A DNA stretch of 17,473 bases from a bacterium (GTDB taxonomy: Bacteria; Bacillota_A; Clostridia; Lachnospirales; Lachnospiraceae): positions 1-17,473 of the forward strand of contig SFQZ01000062.1 in the NCBI GenBank assembly GCA_004562915.1, written 5' to 3'. The notes beneath the pieces are model-generated. The model worked only from the letters and a program-made list of their open reading frames with translations. It was not told the origin of the DNA and ran no database searches. This document shows, one piece after another, positions 7,492-15,016 of the stretch (its first letter is position 1; every line of letters begins with the position of its first letter). Made by a program: the position numbers and the translations under genes.

Positions 7492-7893
7492 CTATCCGAC
7501 AATACTGCCCTTTTCATTCAACCGTTCTGCGCACTGCTTGCACATATCCAGATCCTCGCAGACCATAAAGCAATCGTCACAAACCCATCTATGACAAATC
7601 GGACATCTGCTGAATAATTTTTCTCCAGCCTTCAAAGCCTTCAGATGCGCCTCTTTTTTCTCTCGTTGATAGAGGGCTGCATAGACCACTTTCTTTCCCT
7701 CTGTGACAGGATGGATACGGGCTTTTGAAAAAGCAATAGCCTTGCTTTTCCAGACCTTTCCGCATTCCTCGCAGACGATGGAAAACTCAAATTTATCCTC
7801 TGTCGAGCAATCTGTCAGTATATCCTGTAAAACCCTCTGCACCGTTTGACCAACCCCTTTCCAAGATTCTAAAATTTCCGAGAAACAACGCAT
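7492..7893 (-). CDS. Small Cys-rich zinc-binding protein
   Basis: 133 aa, predicted cytoplasmic. A CEEC pair (Cys 41/44) may form a ribbon half-site with later cysteines. The C-terminal 40 residues hold CPICHRWVCDDC (97, 100, 105, 108) and then C112, C118 and C121 in CEDLDMCKQC, an arrangement like a cross-brace or B-box/RING-type double zinc site. A Lys/Glu/Ala-rich helix (about 72-95) separates the two parts. I do not recognise a named family. It is the first gene of the cluster, 90 bp ahead of the SPFH gene, and shares its zinc-ribbon theme. The ATG at 7893 has no good ribosome site, so the start is uncertain; an internal GTG after AAAGGGG (V17) is possible. Confidence 0.65.
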   Translation of the reverse strand: MRCFSEILESWKGVGQTVQRVLQDILTDCSTEDKFEFSIVCEECGKVWKSKAIAFSKARIHPVTEGKKVVYAALYQREKKEAHLKALKAGEKLFSRCPICHRWVCDDCFMVCEDLDMCKQCAERLNEKGSIVG

Positions 7894-7938
7894 GCATCGC
7901 TTGTAACACCATCATATTGGTTAGGAAATCAAAAATCT

Positions 7939-7994
7939 ATGGTACCAGGTCTACTTTTTGGCCTCGAAAGAAAAAAGTAAACCGAGTCTACCAT
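7939..7994. repeat. Imperfect long hairpin overlapping the next one
   Basis: GGTCTACTTTTT (7948-7959) pairs with AAAAAGTAAACC (7972-7983) at 11 of 12 positions. ATGGTA (7939-7944) pairs with TACCAT (7989-7994) outside a small internal loop. Its right arm shares 7981-7994 with the hairpin at 7981-8018, so the two folds exclude each other. Confidence 0.55.
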
Positions 7995-8018
7995 CGAAAA
8001 GGCTATGGTAGACTCGGT
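7970..8018 (-). terminator. Perfect 14-bp hairpin with U-tract
   Basis: ACCGAGTCTACCAT (7981-7994) and ATGGTAGACTCGGT (8005-8018) are perfect inverted repeats around a 10-base loop. Read on the minus strand the stem is followed by TTTACTTTTTTC (to 7969), the form of an intrinsic terminator. It would stop read-through from the LuxR-type gene into the zinc-ribbon cluster, acting after the hairpin at 8026-8067. Confidence 0.6.
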
Positions 8019-8025
8019 ACACCAT

Positions 8026-8067
8026 GCAAAAAGCACAAAAACCATACATGATTTTTGTGCTTTTTGC
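8026..8067 (-). terminator. Perfect 16-bp AT-rich hairpin after the LuxR-type gene
   Basis: GCAAAAAGCACAAAAA (8026-8041) and TTTTTGTGCTTTTTGC (8052-8067) are perfect inverted repeats with a 10-base loop, beginning 9 bp past the stop codon at 8077. The U-rich descending arm makes it a probable terminator. The stem has few G-C pairs, so it may be inefficient, which would explain a second hairpin just beyond it. Confidence 0.65.
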
Positions 8068-8076
8068 TTCATTTAT

Positions 8077-9696
8077 TCACTTGGTTGTCCCTATTTCTGA
8101 AACGTCTGCTTTCTCATCCAGCTGAAGTTTCTCAATACAGTCACATCTCCGAAAGAGATCCAGATACATCATCAGTTCTTCATTGGATGAAATCTCCAAC
8201 TTCCTGTAGATATTTCCGTTGTGCTTTTTTACGGTACTCATGCTGACACATGCTTCCGTTGGTATCTGCGCTACCTCATAACCGTTCATGTAGTATCGGA
8301 AAATATTGTATTCCGCATTGGTCAGTGTTTTTACATTCCGGGCAAAGTGTTCAAAGAGTTCTGCCATATTCGGCGAAAGTTCGTCCGCCTCTGGCGGTTT
8401 CTCCCTTTCTGACAGCCATCCGCAAAACTCCTCCAACTCTGCAAATTTGAATTTACTATCGCCTGCCTGTTGGCCATCCCTGATATCCTGAAAGCTCTGA
8501 AGGATTGGCCGGACAAATTTCTTCGACAACAACCACGCAAGAGCAATCATAATAAGGACAAATCCCAGTATGACACCCATAATGCCCACCCTATTCCTCA
8601 AAATATACTGGTCACAGTTTTCCCGCGGGATTAGCACCGCAACTGCCCATTCCTGTCCACCACTTCCTGGTATCTCTAAAGGCATCTGGATTCCATAATA
8701 ATCACATTTTGTGGAGCGATACGTGCTGTAATAAACATTCTTTTCTATGATGGACAGACTTTCCGCAGTATCAAGCCATGTGCCCTCCGTATTCCCCGCC
8801 ATGCCCTGATCCAGTCTCAGATTCCCGTTTTCCACTGGCGCGATAACTGTAACCATAGAACCATAGGAACTTGCTGTAGCCGGATATTCCAGGCTGAAAT
8901 GAACATCATTTAGTTCAATCCCACATGCCCCCAAAAATTCTCCTGAGTCTGCATACATCGGAACAAGAAGCAAGATTACATCCTCCCAGGTATTTTTCAG
9001 ATTCATACGACTGATCCAGTAATAACCAGATTCCGACTGCCCTAATCCAGTTTCAAGCTCCTGATACCCCAAAAGCCCCTCTGTATTTAATTCCATATTC
9101 CAGCGGTTATGCAGTTCCAACCCATTTTCCCTTGCGATTTCTGTATTCCCACGGAACAAAATGGTTTCCGGGCTTAAAATCACATTGCTACTCACATTAA
9201 TCAGCCGCAGATAGACCCCGCACCGGGACTGATCGGCTTCCGAAATCTGTGTATTTATCGTTGCATTTACCAACGCAAATACACCGCTGCTTCGCCCCAG
9301 CCGGATCGTTGTATTAAGTTCCGAATACATCATTTTCTGTATTTCCAAAAGCAGCTCCGGCCGATTGTTCAGATCCGAGACTGACATTCCTTTTTCGTCC
9401 AGAAAATCCTTTATGTCCCGTTCCAGTTCCCTGGAAAGCTGCAGGCTGTATCCGGTGTAAGTCTCCATTTCCTCCGAGACTTTATCATACGTGGTATGTA
9501 ACTGACTCTCCATCGCCTGCGCAATCTGCGGCTCCGCCTTCAGCGGCCCACCGATGGCTGTCAAAAGCAGCAAAAGAATGCCTAACGCTGCCAGGATCAA
9601 ACAAAGCAGATACATCATCAGCTTCCTGTGCAGCGTAACCTTGCGGTCTAAAGCCAAATGCAGGAGTTTTTCAAATTCTTTCAGCGTATTTGCCAT
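8077..9696 (-). CDS. Membrane-anchored LuxR-type sensor-regulator
   Basis: 539 aa from the ATG at 9696. A short cytoplasmic helix, a first membrane helix (about 30-51, numbering from the upstream GTG at 9705), an outside domain of about 315 residues, a second helix (372-394), a linker and a C-terminal LuxR-type HTH (about 459-515: LTNAEYNIFRYYMNGYEVAQ... then STVKKHNGNIYRKLEI). The outside domain probably is a double-Cache-type ligand sensor: a long N-terminal helix, then beta segments such as GYYWISRMN and LLLVPMYADSGEFLGACGIEL. There is no kinase or receiver domain, so it would be a one-component regulator acting from the membrane. AGGTG (9707-9711) suits the ATG at 9696 (10-base spacing) better than the GTG at 9705. 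The gene follows the solute-binding protein gene by 17 bp; that protein could deliver its signal. Two terminator hairpins follow. Confidence 0.85.
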   Translation of the reverse strand: MANTLKEFEKLLHLALDRKVTLHRKLMMYLLCLILAALGILLLLLTAIGGPLKAEPQIAQAMESQLHTTYDKVSEEMETYTGYSLQLSRELERDIKDFLDEKGMSVSDLNNRPELLLEIQKMMYSELNTTIRLGRSSGVFALVNATINTQISEADQSRCGVYLRLINVSSNVILSPETILFRGNTEIARENGLELHNRWNMELNTEGLLGYQELETGLGQSESGYYWISRMNLKNTWEDVILLLVPMYADSGEFLGACGIELNDVHFSLEYPATASSYGSMVTVIAPVENGNLRLDQGMAGNTEGTWLDTAESLSIIEKNVYYSTYRSTKCDYYGIQMPLEIPGSGGQEWAVAVLIPRENCDQYILRNRVGIMGVILGFVLIMIALAWLLSKKFVRPILQSFQDIRDGQQAGDSKFKFAELEEFCGWLSEREKPPEADELSPNMAELFEHFARNVKTLTNAEYNIFRYYMNGYEVAQIPTEACVSMSTVKKHNGNIYRKLEISSNEELMMYLDLFRRCDCIEKLQLDEKADVSEIGTTK

Positions 9697-9713
9697 GGTA
9701 CTCACTCACCTAT

Positions 9714-11084
9714 CTATTCGGGAAGTGACGCTTTCACATTCTCCAGCGCCTCCGACATCAATCTTTCCACATCTTCTTCTCCTTCCTGCCAGCTACTGCA
9801 AGCCACGCGAAGCTTACTGCGGACATTTTTTTCAAAGGTCTGCTCCAGCTCCAGATAACCGGCAAGCTGAGGTGCCGTATAGAATTCATAAGAAGACTGT
9901 GTTTCCAAAAATGCTTCATAAAGACTCCTGTACTTCGGGTCCTCCAGATTCTCTATAAAATCCGGCAGTACCTCAAAAGCAGCATCTGTCACCGGCATAT
10001 ACCCCACGCTGGTCACAAAGCGCACGTTGGTTTCCGGTTCGGTCAGCCATTTCAGGAAAACAGCGGCTGCACGTTCCTTCTCCGGTGTAGATTTCACCGT
10101 ACAGAAACCTGCACCACGCTGCATAACCAGCTGTTCTCCATTCTCAAAGCATGGCACGGGCTTTGCGATAACTTCTATCGGTTCGGATTGATTGTCCGGA
10201 TAGGTTACAATATCCTCATAGTAGAGAACACTTGCTGACGAAGCTACACTGACAATCGTCTCTCCGGTCCGAAGCGGCTCCGTTGCATAACCTTCCTGCA
10301 GCCACACGCCGCCCTGAACGGCAGCGTCTGCATAAGGCTCCCAGACTTTAGAAAAAGCTTTACCATAGGCAATCTTATTTCCCTGAAAGAAATCCTCTCC
10401 CAAGGATTCCACACCTACCTGAAAATAATTGAAATGATAATCATGGACAAAAAAGGCTTTTCCATCTCCCGGCATCTCCGGCGTCTGTGCATCTGTCCAC
10501 TGATAATACTCTTTGGACAATTCAAATAATCCCTCCCAGGTATTAAGCTGCTCCAAAGTAGCACCGGTATCCGCTGCGAACCGATCAAACAGCGTCTTAT
10601 CAACAAACATAATTTCTGTAGATTTCGCCACAGGAAAAACAACCAGTCGACCGTCAATCTCTCCCTCATCCAGAAAGGCGGGAATATAGGCAGATAATTC
10701 CTCCTCGCTGAAATAATCCCTGTAGTCCACCAAAATCTCCGGATCCGGCATAGCCAAAACGGTCTTAGGATAAGAAATAAACATATCCGGAAGCCCGGTT
10801 GCTCCCGGCTCATCATTGGCTGCCCTGAGCACTGCGTCATGGATATTGTTGGTATTGGACACGACGGTGACCTGAAGCTTAATTCCCTCCTCAGCACCAA
10901 CCGTTTCATTGAATTCTTCAATCAGATCATTGAGCGGTGAATCTGTTTGCCCGCCATAGACATGCCAGACGGTCAGTGTTACAGGCTCCTTCTGCCCGCC
11001 ATTTACTCCGCAGGCCGTCAGCATCATAAGCCCTGCCAGCACAAGAATTCCTATTACATAAATCCAAGGTTTTCGTTTCCTCAT
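9714..11084 (-). CDS. Extracellular solute-binding lipoprotein (ABC family 1 type)
   Basis: 456 aa. The lipoprotein signal (MRKRKPW, hydrophobic core, lipobox LTAC with Cys 25) anchors it to the outer face. The mature protein has the marks of sugar-type family 1 binding proteins: LTVWHVYGG strand, FNETVGAEEGIKLQVTVV, DMFISYPKTV, a hinge region with VVFPVAKSTEIMFVDKTLF, and WLTEPETNVRFVTSVGYMPV near the end. Such proteins capture oligosaccharides or similar ligands for ABC importers. No permease or ATPase gene adjoins it; its neighbours are a receiver-like protein and a membrane LuxR-type regulator, so a sensing role is at least as likely as transport. GGAGG lies 8 bases before the ATG. It starts 15 bp after the receiver-like gene. 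Confidence 0.85.
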   Translation of the reverse strand: MRKRKPWIYVIGILVLAGLMMLTACGVNGGQKEPVTLTVWHVYGGQTDSPLNDLIEEFNETVGAEEGIKLQVTVVSNTNNIHDAVLRAANDEPGATGLPDMFISYPKTVLAMPDPEILVDYRDYFSEEELSAYIPAFLDEGEIDGRLVVFPVAKSTEIMFVDKTLFDRFAADTGATLEQLNTWEGLFELSKEYYQWTDAQTPEMPGDGKAFFVHDYHFNYFQVGVESLGEDFFQGNKIAYGKAFSKVWEPYADAAVQGGVWLQEGYATEPLRTGETIVSVASSASVLYYEDIVTYPDNQSEPIEVIAKPVPCFENGEQLVMQRGAGFCTVKSTPEKERAAAVFLKWLTEPETNVRFVTSVGYMPVTDAAFEVLPDFIENLEDPKYRSLYEAFLETQSSYEFYTAPQLAGYLELEQTFEKNVRSKLRVACSSWQEGEEDVERLMSEALENVKASLPE

Positions 11085-11099
11085 CGTCTCTCCCTCCCC

Positions 11100-11483
11100 T
11101 TACAATGCATCGATAACCGCCGACAGATAGCTGGAAGAAATCGACCCATAGATAAAATTATCTACCAGACCATCTTTCTTTGCCTGTCGAACCTGGTCTG
11201 CCAGCTTTTTCTCGGTATTCTCATCAACTACCAGCACAATTTTGCAATCCGGATTACGTTTTCTCAACTCATCACGAATTTTCATCCGTTTCTCCAGCTT
11301 CCATGGTGCATATGCTGTAACCTCCATAATCAGGATGTTGGCCAGAACGGTATCGCACAACGACAGGGTTTTATCCGGGCCATCACTCATAACCGGATCA
11401 AAATCAGAATCAAACCTGCGAAGCGCTTCGGCTACTGCATCTGCAAACAGGACATTCTGCATATCAATCACAACTCTACGCAA
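11100..11483 (-). CDS. Degenerate receiver-like (pseudo-receiver) protein
   Basis: 127 aa from a TTG start. Predicted alternating strands and helices fit a CheY-like fold: RRVVIDMQN (first strand and acidic pocket), ILIMEV (third strand), KIVLVVDEN (fourth) and VDNFIYGSIS (fifth), then a C-terminal helix. The residue at the phospho-acceptor position is Glu 54 (IMEV) and the conserved Lys after the fifth strand is absent, so it should not be phosphorylated in the usual way. A Glu there can mimic the phosphorylated state. It has no output domain, so it may act by binding a partner. The start is set by GGAGGTG, 8 bases ahead of the TTG; upstream in-frame codons lie within or before that site. 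It is first in the operon, before the solute-binding protein. The fold assignment is inference. Confidence 0.6.
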   Translation of the reverse strand: MRRVVIDMQNVLFADAVAEALRRFDSDFDPVMSDGPDKTLSLCDTVLANILIMEVTAYAPWKLEKRMKIRDELRKRNPDCKIVLVVDENTEKKLADQVRQAKKDGLVDNFIYGSISSSYLSAVIDAL

Positions 11484-11566
11484 TATCTTCACCTCCAAAA
11501 TTCCTGATTCACGTCCGGCTTTGGCTCCAGAACGTGAAATGATGCAACTATCCCATATACTCTTCC

Positions 11567-11609
11567 ATTATACGGAAATGCCTTTTTCTTTTCCCTACCC
11601 ATAAGGGTA
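11567..11609 (-). promoter_or_regulatory. Activator-type promoter of the pseudo-receiver/SBP/LuxR operon
   Basis: A perfect TATAAT (11572-11567) has no TTGACA-like box at 16-18 bp; that stretch reads GGGAAA. Instead TACCC-TTAT-GGGTA (11609-11596), perfect 5-bp arms, is centred about 42 bp before the predicted start near 11560. That is the usual place for an activator contacting RNA polymerase. Its halves TACCCTT and TACCCAT resemble NarL heptamers (TACYYMT), and a NarL-type regulator is encoded just upstream. The leader of about 77 nt precedes the GGAGGTG site. Confidence 0.55.
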
Positions 11610-11624
11610 AATTTTCGCCCTTTA

Positions 11625-11661
11625 CAAAAAGAAAAAGCCCGGTTTCAAACCTGAAACCGGG
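11625..11661 (-). terminator. Strong intrinsic terminator of the signalling operon
   Basis: CCCGGTTTCA and TGAAACCGGG (11638-11647, 11652-11661) form a perfect 10-bp stem with a 4-base loop, followed on the minus strand by CTTTTTCTTTTT. It lies 17 bp past the response regulator stop and separates the two signalling operons. Confidence 0.9.
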
Positions 11662-11678
11662 AATATTACAAAATTCTA

Positions 11679-12344
11679 TTATAAAACGATGGGATTTTCT
11701 TCTGAGTCGTCCTGTTCATCAAAAAGCTTCGGAATAATATAGCGTTTGCCTGTTACGGCAATGGCAAGCTGTGTCTTATTGGCATAACCTGTTTTTTGAA
11801 GAATGTTACGGATATGATACTTTACATTATCCTTCGTATAATTTAGCTTTTCTGCAATCTCGCTGTATTCCAGTCCCTCACAAACCAAACGCAGAACCTT
11901 AATTTCTATTTCTGTAAAATCATCGCTGGTGGTAACACCCAGCTTTACAGTCGGCGTTTCACCAGGCCATATCTGTCTGCCCTGCATGGTGGCATCCATG
12001 ACGGTGATCAGATCCTCCGGACTGATCTCTTTGTACCAAAAACTGTCCACCCCGGCTTCTCTGGCCCGCTTGATATAGCTCTCCTCCACCATGGAAGTAA
12101 CAACAATCATTTTCAGCTTTGGAAACAGCCTGCGCAGCTGGGCAGCCGCATCGATACCGTCCTTTGTCCCATGGGTACAGACATCCATAAGCACCAGATC
12201 CACTTGACTTCTGCGGCAGACGGTTTCAGCCAGATCTGCTTTTGACAGACTACCCACAAGCTCATAGTCCCCGCCATTTTTCACTACATTCTCCATATAT
12301 TCTCTGGCGATCCGCTGATCGTCGATTACAAGTACCTTTGTCAT
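11679..12344 (-). CDS. NarL/LuxR-family response regulator
   Basis: 221 aa. The receiver domain is complete: acidic pair D8/D9 (VLVIDDQ), phospho-acceptor D54 (LVLMDV), T83/S84 (VVTSM) and K105 (WYKE). The C-terminal LuxR-type HTH (about 143-200) has FTEIEIKVLRLVCEGLEYSE and then NYTKDNVKYHIRNILQKTGY, the recognition region. It should be phosphorylated by the kinase encoded just before it and bind DNA as a dimer. The start is the ATG at 12344, where AGGAGG has a 7-base spacing and the ATGA overlaps the kinase stop; the longer frame to 12413 lacks a ribosome site. A terminator follows. Likely targets are its own operon and the next one, whose promoter has a NarL-like inverted repeat. Confidence 0.92.
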   Translation of the reverse strand: MTKVLVIDDQRIAREYMENVVKNGGDYELVGSLSKADLAETVCRRSQVDLVLMDVCTHGTKDGIDAAAQLRRLFPKLKMIVVTSMVEESYIKRAREAGVDSFWYKEISPEDLITVMDATMQGRQIWPGETPTVKLGVTTSDDFTEIEIKVLRLVCEGLEYSEIAEKLNYTKDNVKYHIRNILQKTGYANKTQLAIAVTGKRYIIPKLFDEQDDSEENPIVL

Positions 12345-13348
12345 ACCGGCACCTCCTGTTTCGTTTTCTGTCTGCTGACCGGTAGGGTCACCGTCAGCAC
12401 AAATACAGGCCACGACTGAATCACCATCCTGCCGCCTGCTTTCCTAATCACTTTGTCGAGATCAACAAGGCCGCCTCGGGGTGTAATTTCCTCCTCAGGC
12501 TGCTTGCCGTCATTGGTCATGTGCAGGGTAACGGTATCCGGACTCTGCTCTACTGCCACATACAGCATTGTCGCATCGGCATGTCGGGCGGCATTGACAC
12601 AGGCTTCCCGCATGACAGGCAAAAGTAAATTCAATGCTTTTTCTGTTTCCGGCAAATTACCTGTGATTTTTACCTGAATGCCGGATACTGCCGCGTCCCG
12701 GATAAACTCCGTCACATCATCCTGCGGATAGGCATTTTCCTCCTGCAAGACCTGAATGGCGCGGCGAAATTGCACAACAGCGGCAGCATTTTCCTCAGAA
12801 GTGGTATTCTGGCGTAGCATCTGCCGTATAGCGGCAACGCCCATGTTCATCTTATCATGCAACCGTGATTTCATGTTGAGGATTTCCTGCTCTCTGGTCG
12901 CTTCCTGCACATTCTCCGACAGAGTTTTCAGTTCCTGGTACATTTTTTTCAGTTCTCTTGACTGCCGTTTTAGTTCCTGCCGCTTTTCGTACAGTTCGGT
13001 CACATCACTGAACACCGCCTCCGTATAAACCTTGCCGTCAGCGGTTTTGACTTTCTCTGCGGAATACTGCCAGGCTCTCCCATCTGGAAAAAGAAACACA
13101 TTTCCATCCCGTACAATACCGGTCGATTTATCACAACCATTCAGTGCTTCTTTCAGTTCGTCAAAACTTTGCAGATCACTCTGGGCGATTTTTCTGAAAA
13201 GATCATACATGGTCGTATTGCACAGTTTGACTGTACCTGAGAGATTAAAGTAACAGACGGCAGTAGGAAGCGTGTCCAGCGCTTCTTTTACTGCAATGCG
13301 CAACGCATATCTATTCTTGAGCTGTCCTGCAATTTTCCACATTTTCAT
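12341..13348 (-). CDS. Soluble PAS-domain histidine kinase
   Basis: 335 aa with no membrane helix. A PAS domain (about 24-118, LPTAVCYFNLSGTVKLCN...) leads through a long coiled coil (118-160) to a NarX-type dimerisation helix with the phospho-acceptor in LHDKMN (His 164 followed by Asp). The ATP-binding domain keeps the key boxes: REACVNAARHADAT (N252, N box), MTNDGK (D280, G1 box) and RGGLVDL (292-293, G2 box). It therefore looks active, and its partner is the NarL-type regulator that overlaps its stop. Its start overlaps the stop of the 7TM gene by ATGA. As it is cytoplasmic, it probably receives its signal from the membrane-bound relative encoded before it, or through its PAS ligand. Confidence 0.88.
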   Translation of the reverse strand: MKMWKIAGQLKNRYALRIAVKEALDTLPTAVCYFNLSGTVKLCNTTMYDLFRKIAQSDLQSFDELKEALNGCDKSTGIVRDGNVFLFPDGRAWQYSAEKVKTADGKVYTEAVFSDVTELYEKRQELKRQSRELKKMYQELKTLSENVQEATREQEILNMKSRLHDKMNMGVAAIRQMLRQNTTSEENAAAVVQFRRAIQVLQEENAYPQDDVTEFIRDAAVSGIQVKITGNLPETEKALNLLLPVMREACVNAARHADATMLYVAVEQSPDTVTLHMTNDGKQPEEEITPRGGLVDLDKVIRKAGGRMVIQSWPVFVLTVTLPVSRQKTKQEVPV

Positions 13349-15000
13349 TTTTCCTCACCGCCTTTCCGCAGCTTGAAGGTGAAGCGATAAGCTCCGTCTT
13401 CGCAGGAGAATGAATCTGCTATCGACGCAAAAGGGGAGAGATCGGTATCGCAGACAAATTCCATATTCAGAAAAATTCCTTCTTTGCTTTCCCTGACATT
13501 GATCCATACATATTGAAGGTCGCTGAGGCTGGTTTCCACTGCTGCTTCAAAGCTGCGGTAAACCTGAAGCATATCCTTCGTTGCCAAAATAATATCCGAT
13601 GGCAGCGTATGGAGGCAATTCACGCCAAGCAATTCCAGATTGATAAAAGACTCATCAAAACACCTTGCCAGATCACGTATATCCGCTGTTTCCGTGCGCT
13701 CGCCGATAAGCAGCAGATTTCCATATCGTTTTATATAGGCGCCCACAACTGCTGCCCCGCCAAGAAGCCTGCTGCGTTTTCTATCATCTGTCTCCGTATC
13801 ATACTGTGCCAGCATCCGATCAATCAAGTCAATCTGCCCGGCTGTTTCCCTGTGAAGCAGGTCACTTACCCGGTTCTTTTCCTGAAGCGCAAGAATCTTT
13901 TTTCTCGTTTTCAGATTTTCCTGCCGAATACGGTTGTGCTCCGCAAGATCACGACAGTTTTCTTCAATCTGCTCGATTGCTTCGGTCAGTTCAGCAACAT
14001 TCTCCTGCCATAGCACATGGCCAAATCCAATGGGCTGACTTTTGACAATCATACTTTTATCTGCCGAAACAGTCTGTGTTTTGGTGCTTATCCTCTGTTC
14101 TTCTGTCAATGCTCTTGCATTGGCGCTGGCAAGACAGACAGCATTCTCCTGATTTGTGATCTGTGCACCGAGCCTGCTGACCATGAACAGCTCTTCATAA
14201 CCAGTATTACTCTGGATCAATCCACACTCAATGCAGCATTCCAGTATAGCGACAATAAGCAAACAGAATACAACAGTCATATCTCCCGTCAGAAATTTCA
14301 GCCACGGAACACGGAAATAATAAAGAACACCATAGATCAACGCTACTACAGCAGGGGCGAAAGGCAGCATCAAAACAGTCCGGCTGTGTGGAATACGGCA
14401 TTTGATCAGCATGACAACAAGAGCTGTTATAGTACAAGATACCACCCATCCGACTGCCAGAAAATAGCCTAAGGCATAACTATAATCATTTACCCATACA
14501 ATCGCATCTTCCGGAAAAACGAATACGAACTGATGCAGGTCATTGGTCAGCACAAGCAGTAACAGTGCAGCGGTAGGTATGTAAAGAAGCCCCGTCCACT
14601 TCGACAAACGAAAGTTATCCGGTTTTCCCAACGACAAAGCAACGAACACCGCCAGAAGCGGAATAAGCAACATGGGCAGATAGTACAAATACCAGAGATA
14701 TCGCATCAACCATATACATTCATCCAACGAATACCGAATTGTCCTGACTGTCATCCAAAATACCACCAACACAGAAATCGAAGTGAGATAGCGGCGCACC
14801 TGTGGCTGAATGATCCGCCTGTGCAGGGAAACGCCCCAAGCGATAAACAGTTCAATGTATATGGCAGAGCGAATCATACCGCAAAACCAGTCCAGTGGGG
14901 CGTCTGCCCAACGGGCAATCTGCCGCAGCACCATCGCTGTAAAAATAGCAAGGGCTACATATAGAATGGTGCTGTATTTTTTTGAATTTGATTTCGTCAT
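13345..15000 (-). CDS. 7TM-type membrane sensor with degenerate histidine kinase core
   Basis: 551 aa. The first 260 residues hold about seven to eight membrane helices (roughly 10-27, 40-58, 70-86, 103-124, 136-152, 174-200, 207-228, 240-258), with LWYLYYLPMLLIP typical of the histidine kinase N-terminal 7TM domain. Then come a PAS-like part (about 278-345), a coiled coil (335-378) and a dimerisation-like helix, LLHRETAGQIDLIDRML, with His 383 but Arg where Asp/Glu is usual. The last 100 residues match an ATPase domain in length, but the N-box position reads FEAAVET without Asn and no Gly-rich lid is visible, so it is probably a pseudokinase. The start is the ATG at 15000, 8 bases after GAGGG; the upstream extension to 15174 lies within the HTH gene. 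It likely senses at the membrane and signals through the kinase that follows. Confidence 0.85.
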   Translation of the reverse strand: MTKSNSKKYSTILYVALAIFTAMVLRQIARWADAPLDWFCGMIRSAIYIELFIAWGVSLHRRIIQPQVRRYLTSISVLVVFWMTVRTIRYSLDECIWLMRYLWYLYYLPMLLIPLLAVFVALSLGKPDNFRLSKWTGLLYIPTAALLLLVLTNDLHQFVFVFPEDAIVWVNDYSYALGYFLAVGWVVSCTITALVVMLIKCRIPHSRTVLMLPFAPAVVALIYGVLYYFRVPWLKFLTGDMTVVFCLLIVAILECCIECGLIQSNTGYEELFMVSRLGAQITNQENAVCLASANARALTEEQRISTKTQTVSADKSMIVKSQPIGFGHVLWQENVAELTEAIEQIEENCRDLAEHNRIRQENLKTRKKILALQEKNRVSDLLHRETAGQIDLIDRMLAQYDTETDDRKRSRLLGGAAVVGAYIKRYGNLLLIGERTETADIRDLARCFDESFINLELLGVNCLHTLPSDIILATKDMLQVYRSFEAAVETSLSDLQYVWINVRESKEGIFLNMEFVCDTDLSPFASIADSFSCEDGAYRFTFKLRKGGEEK

Positions 15001-15016
15001 TGTGTATTCCCTCGCT

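Noticed and set aside
7894..7938. Search for a promoter of the zinc-ribbon cluster (for example TATGAT on the minus strand near 7,910)
   Set aside because: No acceptable -35 at proper spacing, and the start would fall within about a dozen bases of the ATG.
12345..12413. N-terminal 23-residue extension of the response regulator
   Set aside because: Receiver domains begin near VLVIDD, and AGGAGG plus the ATGA overlap point to the ATG at 12344.
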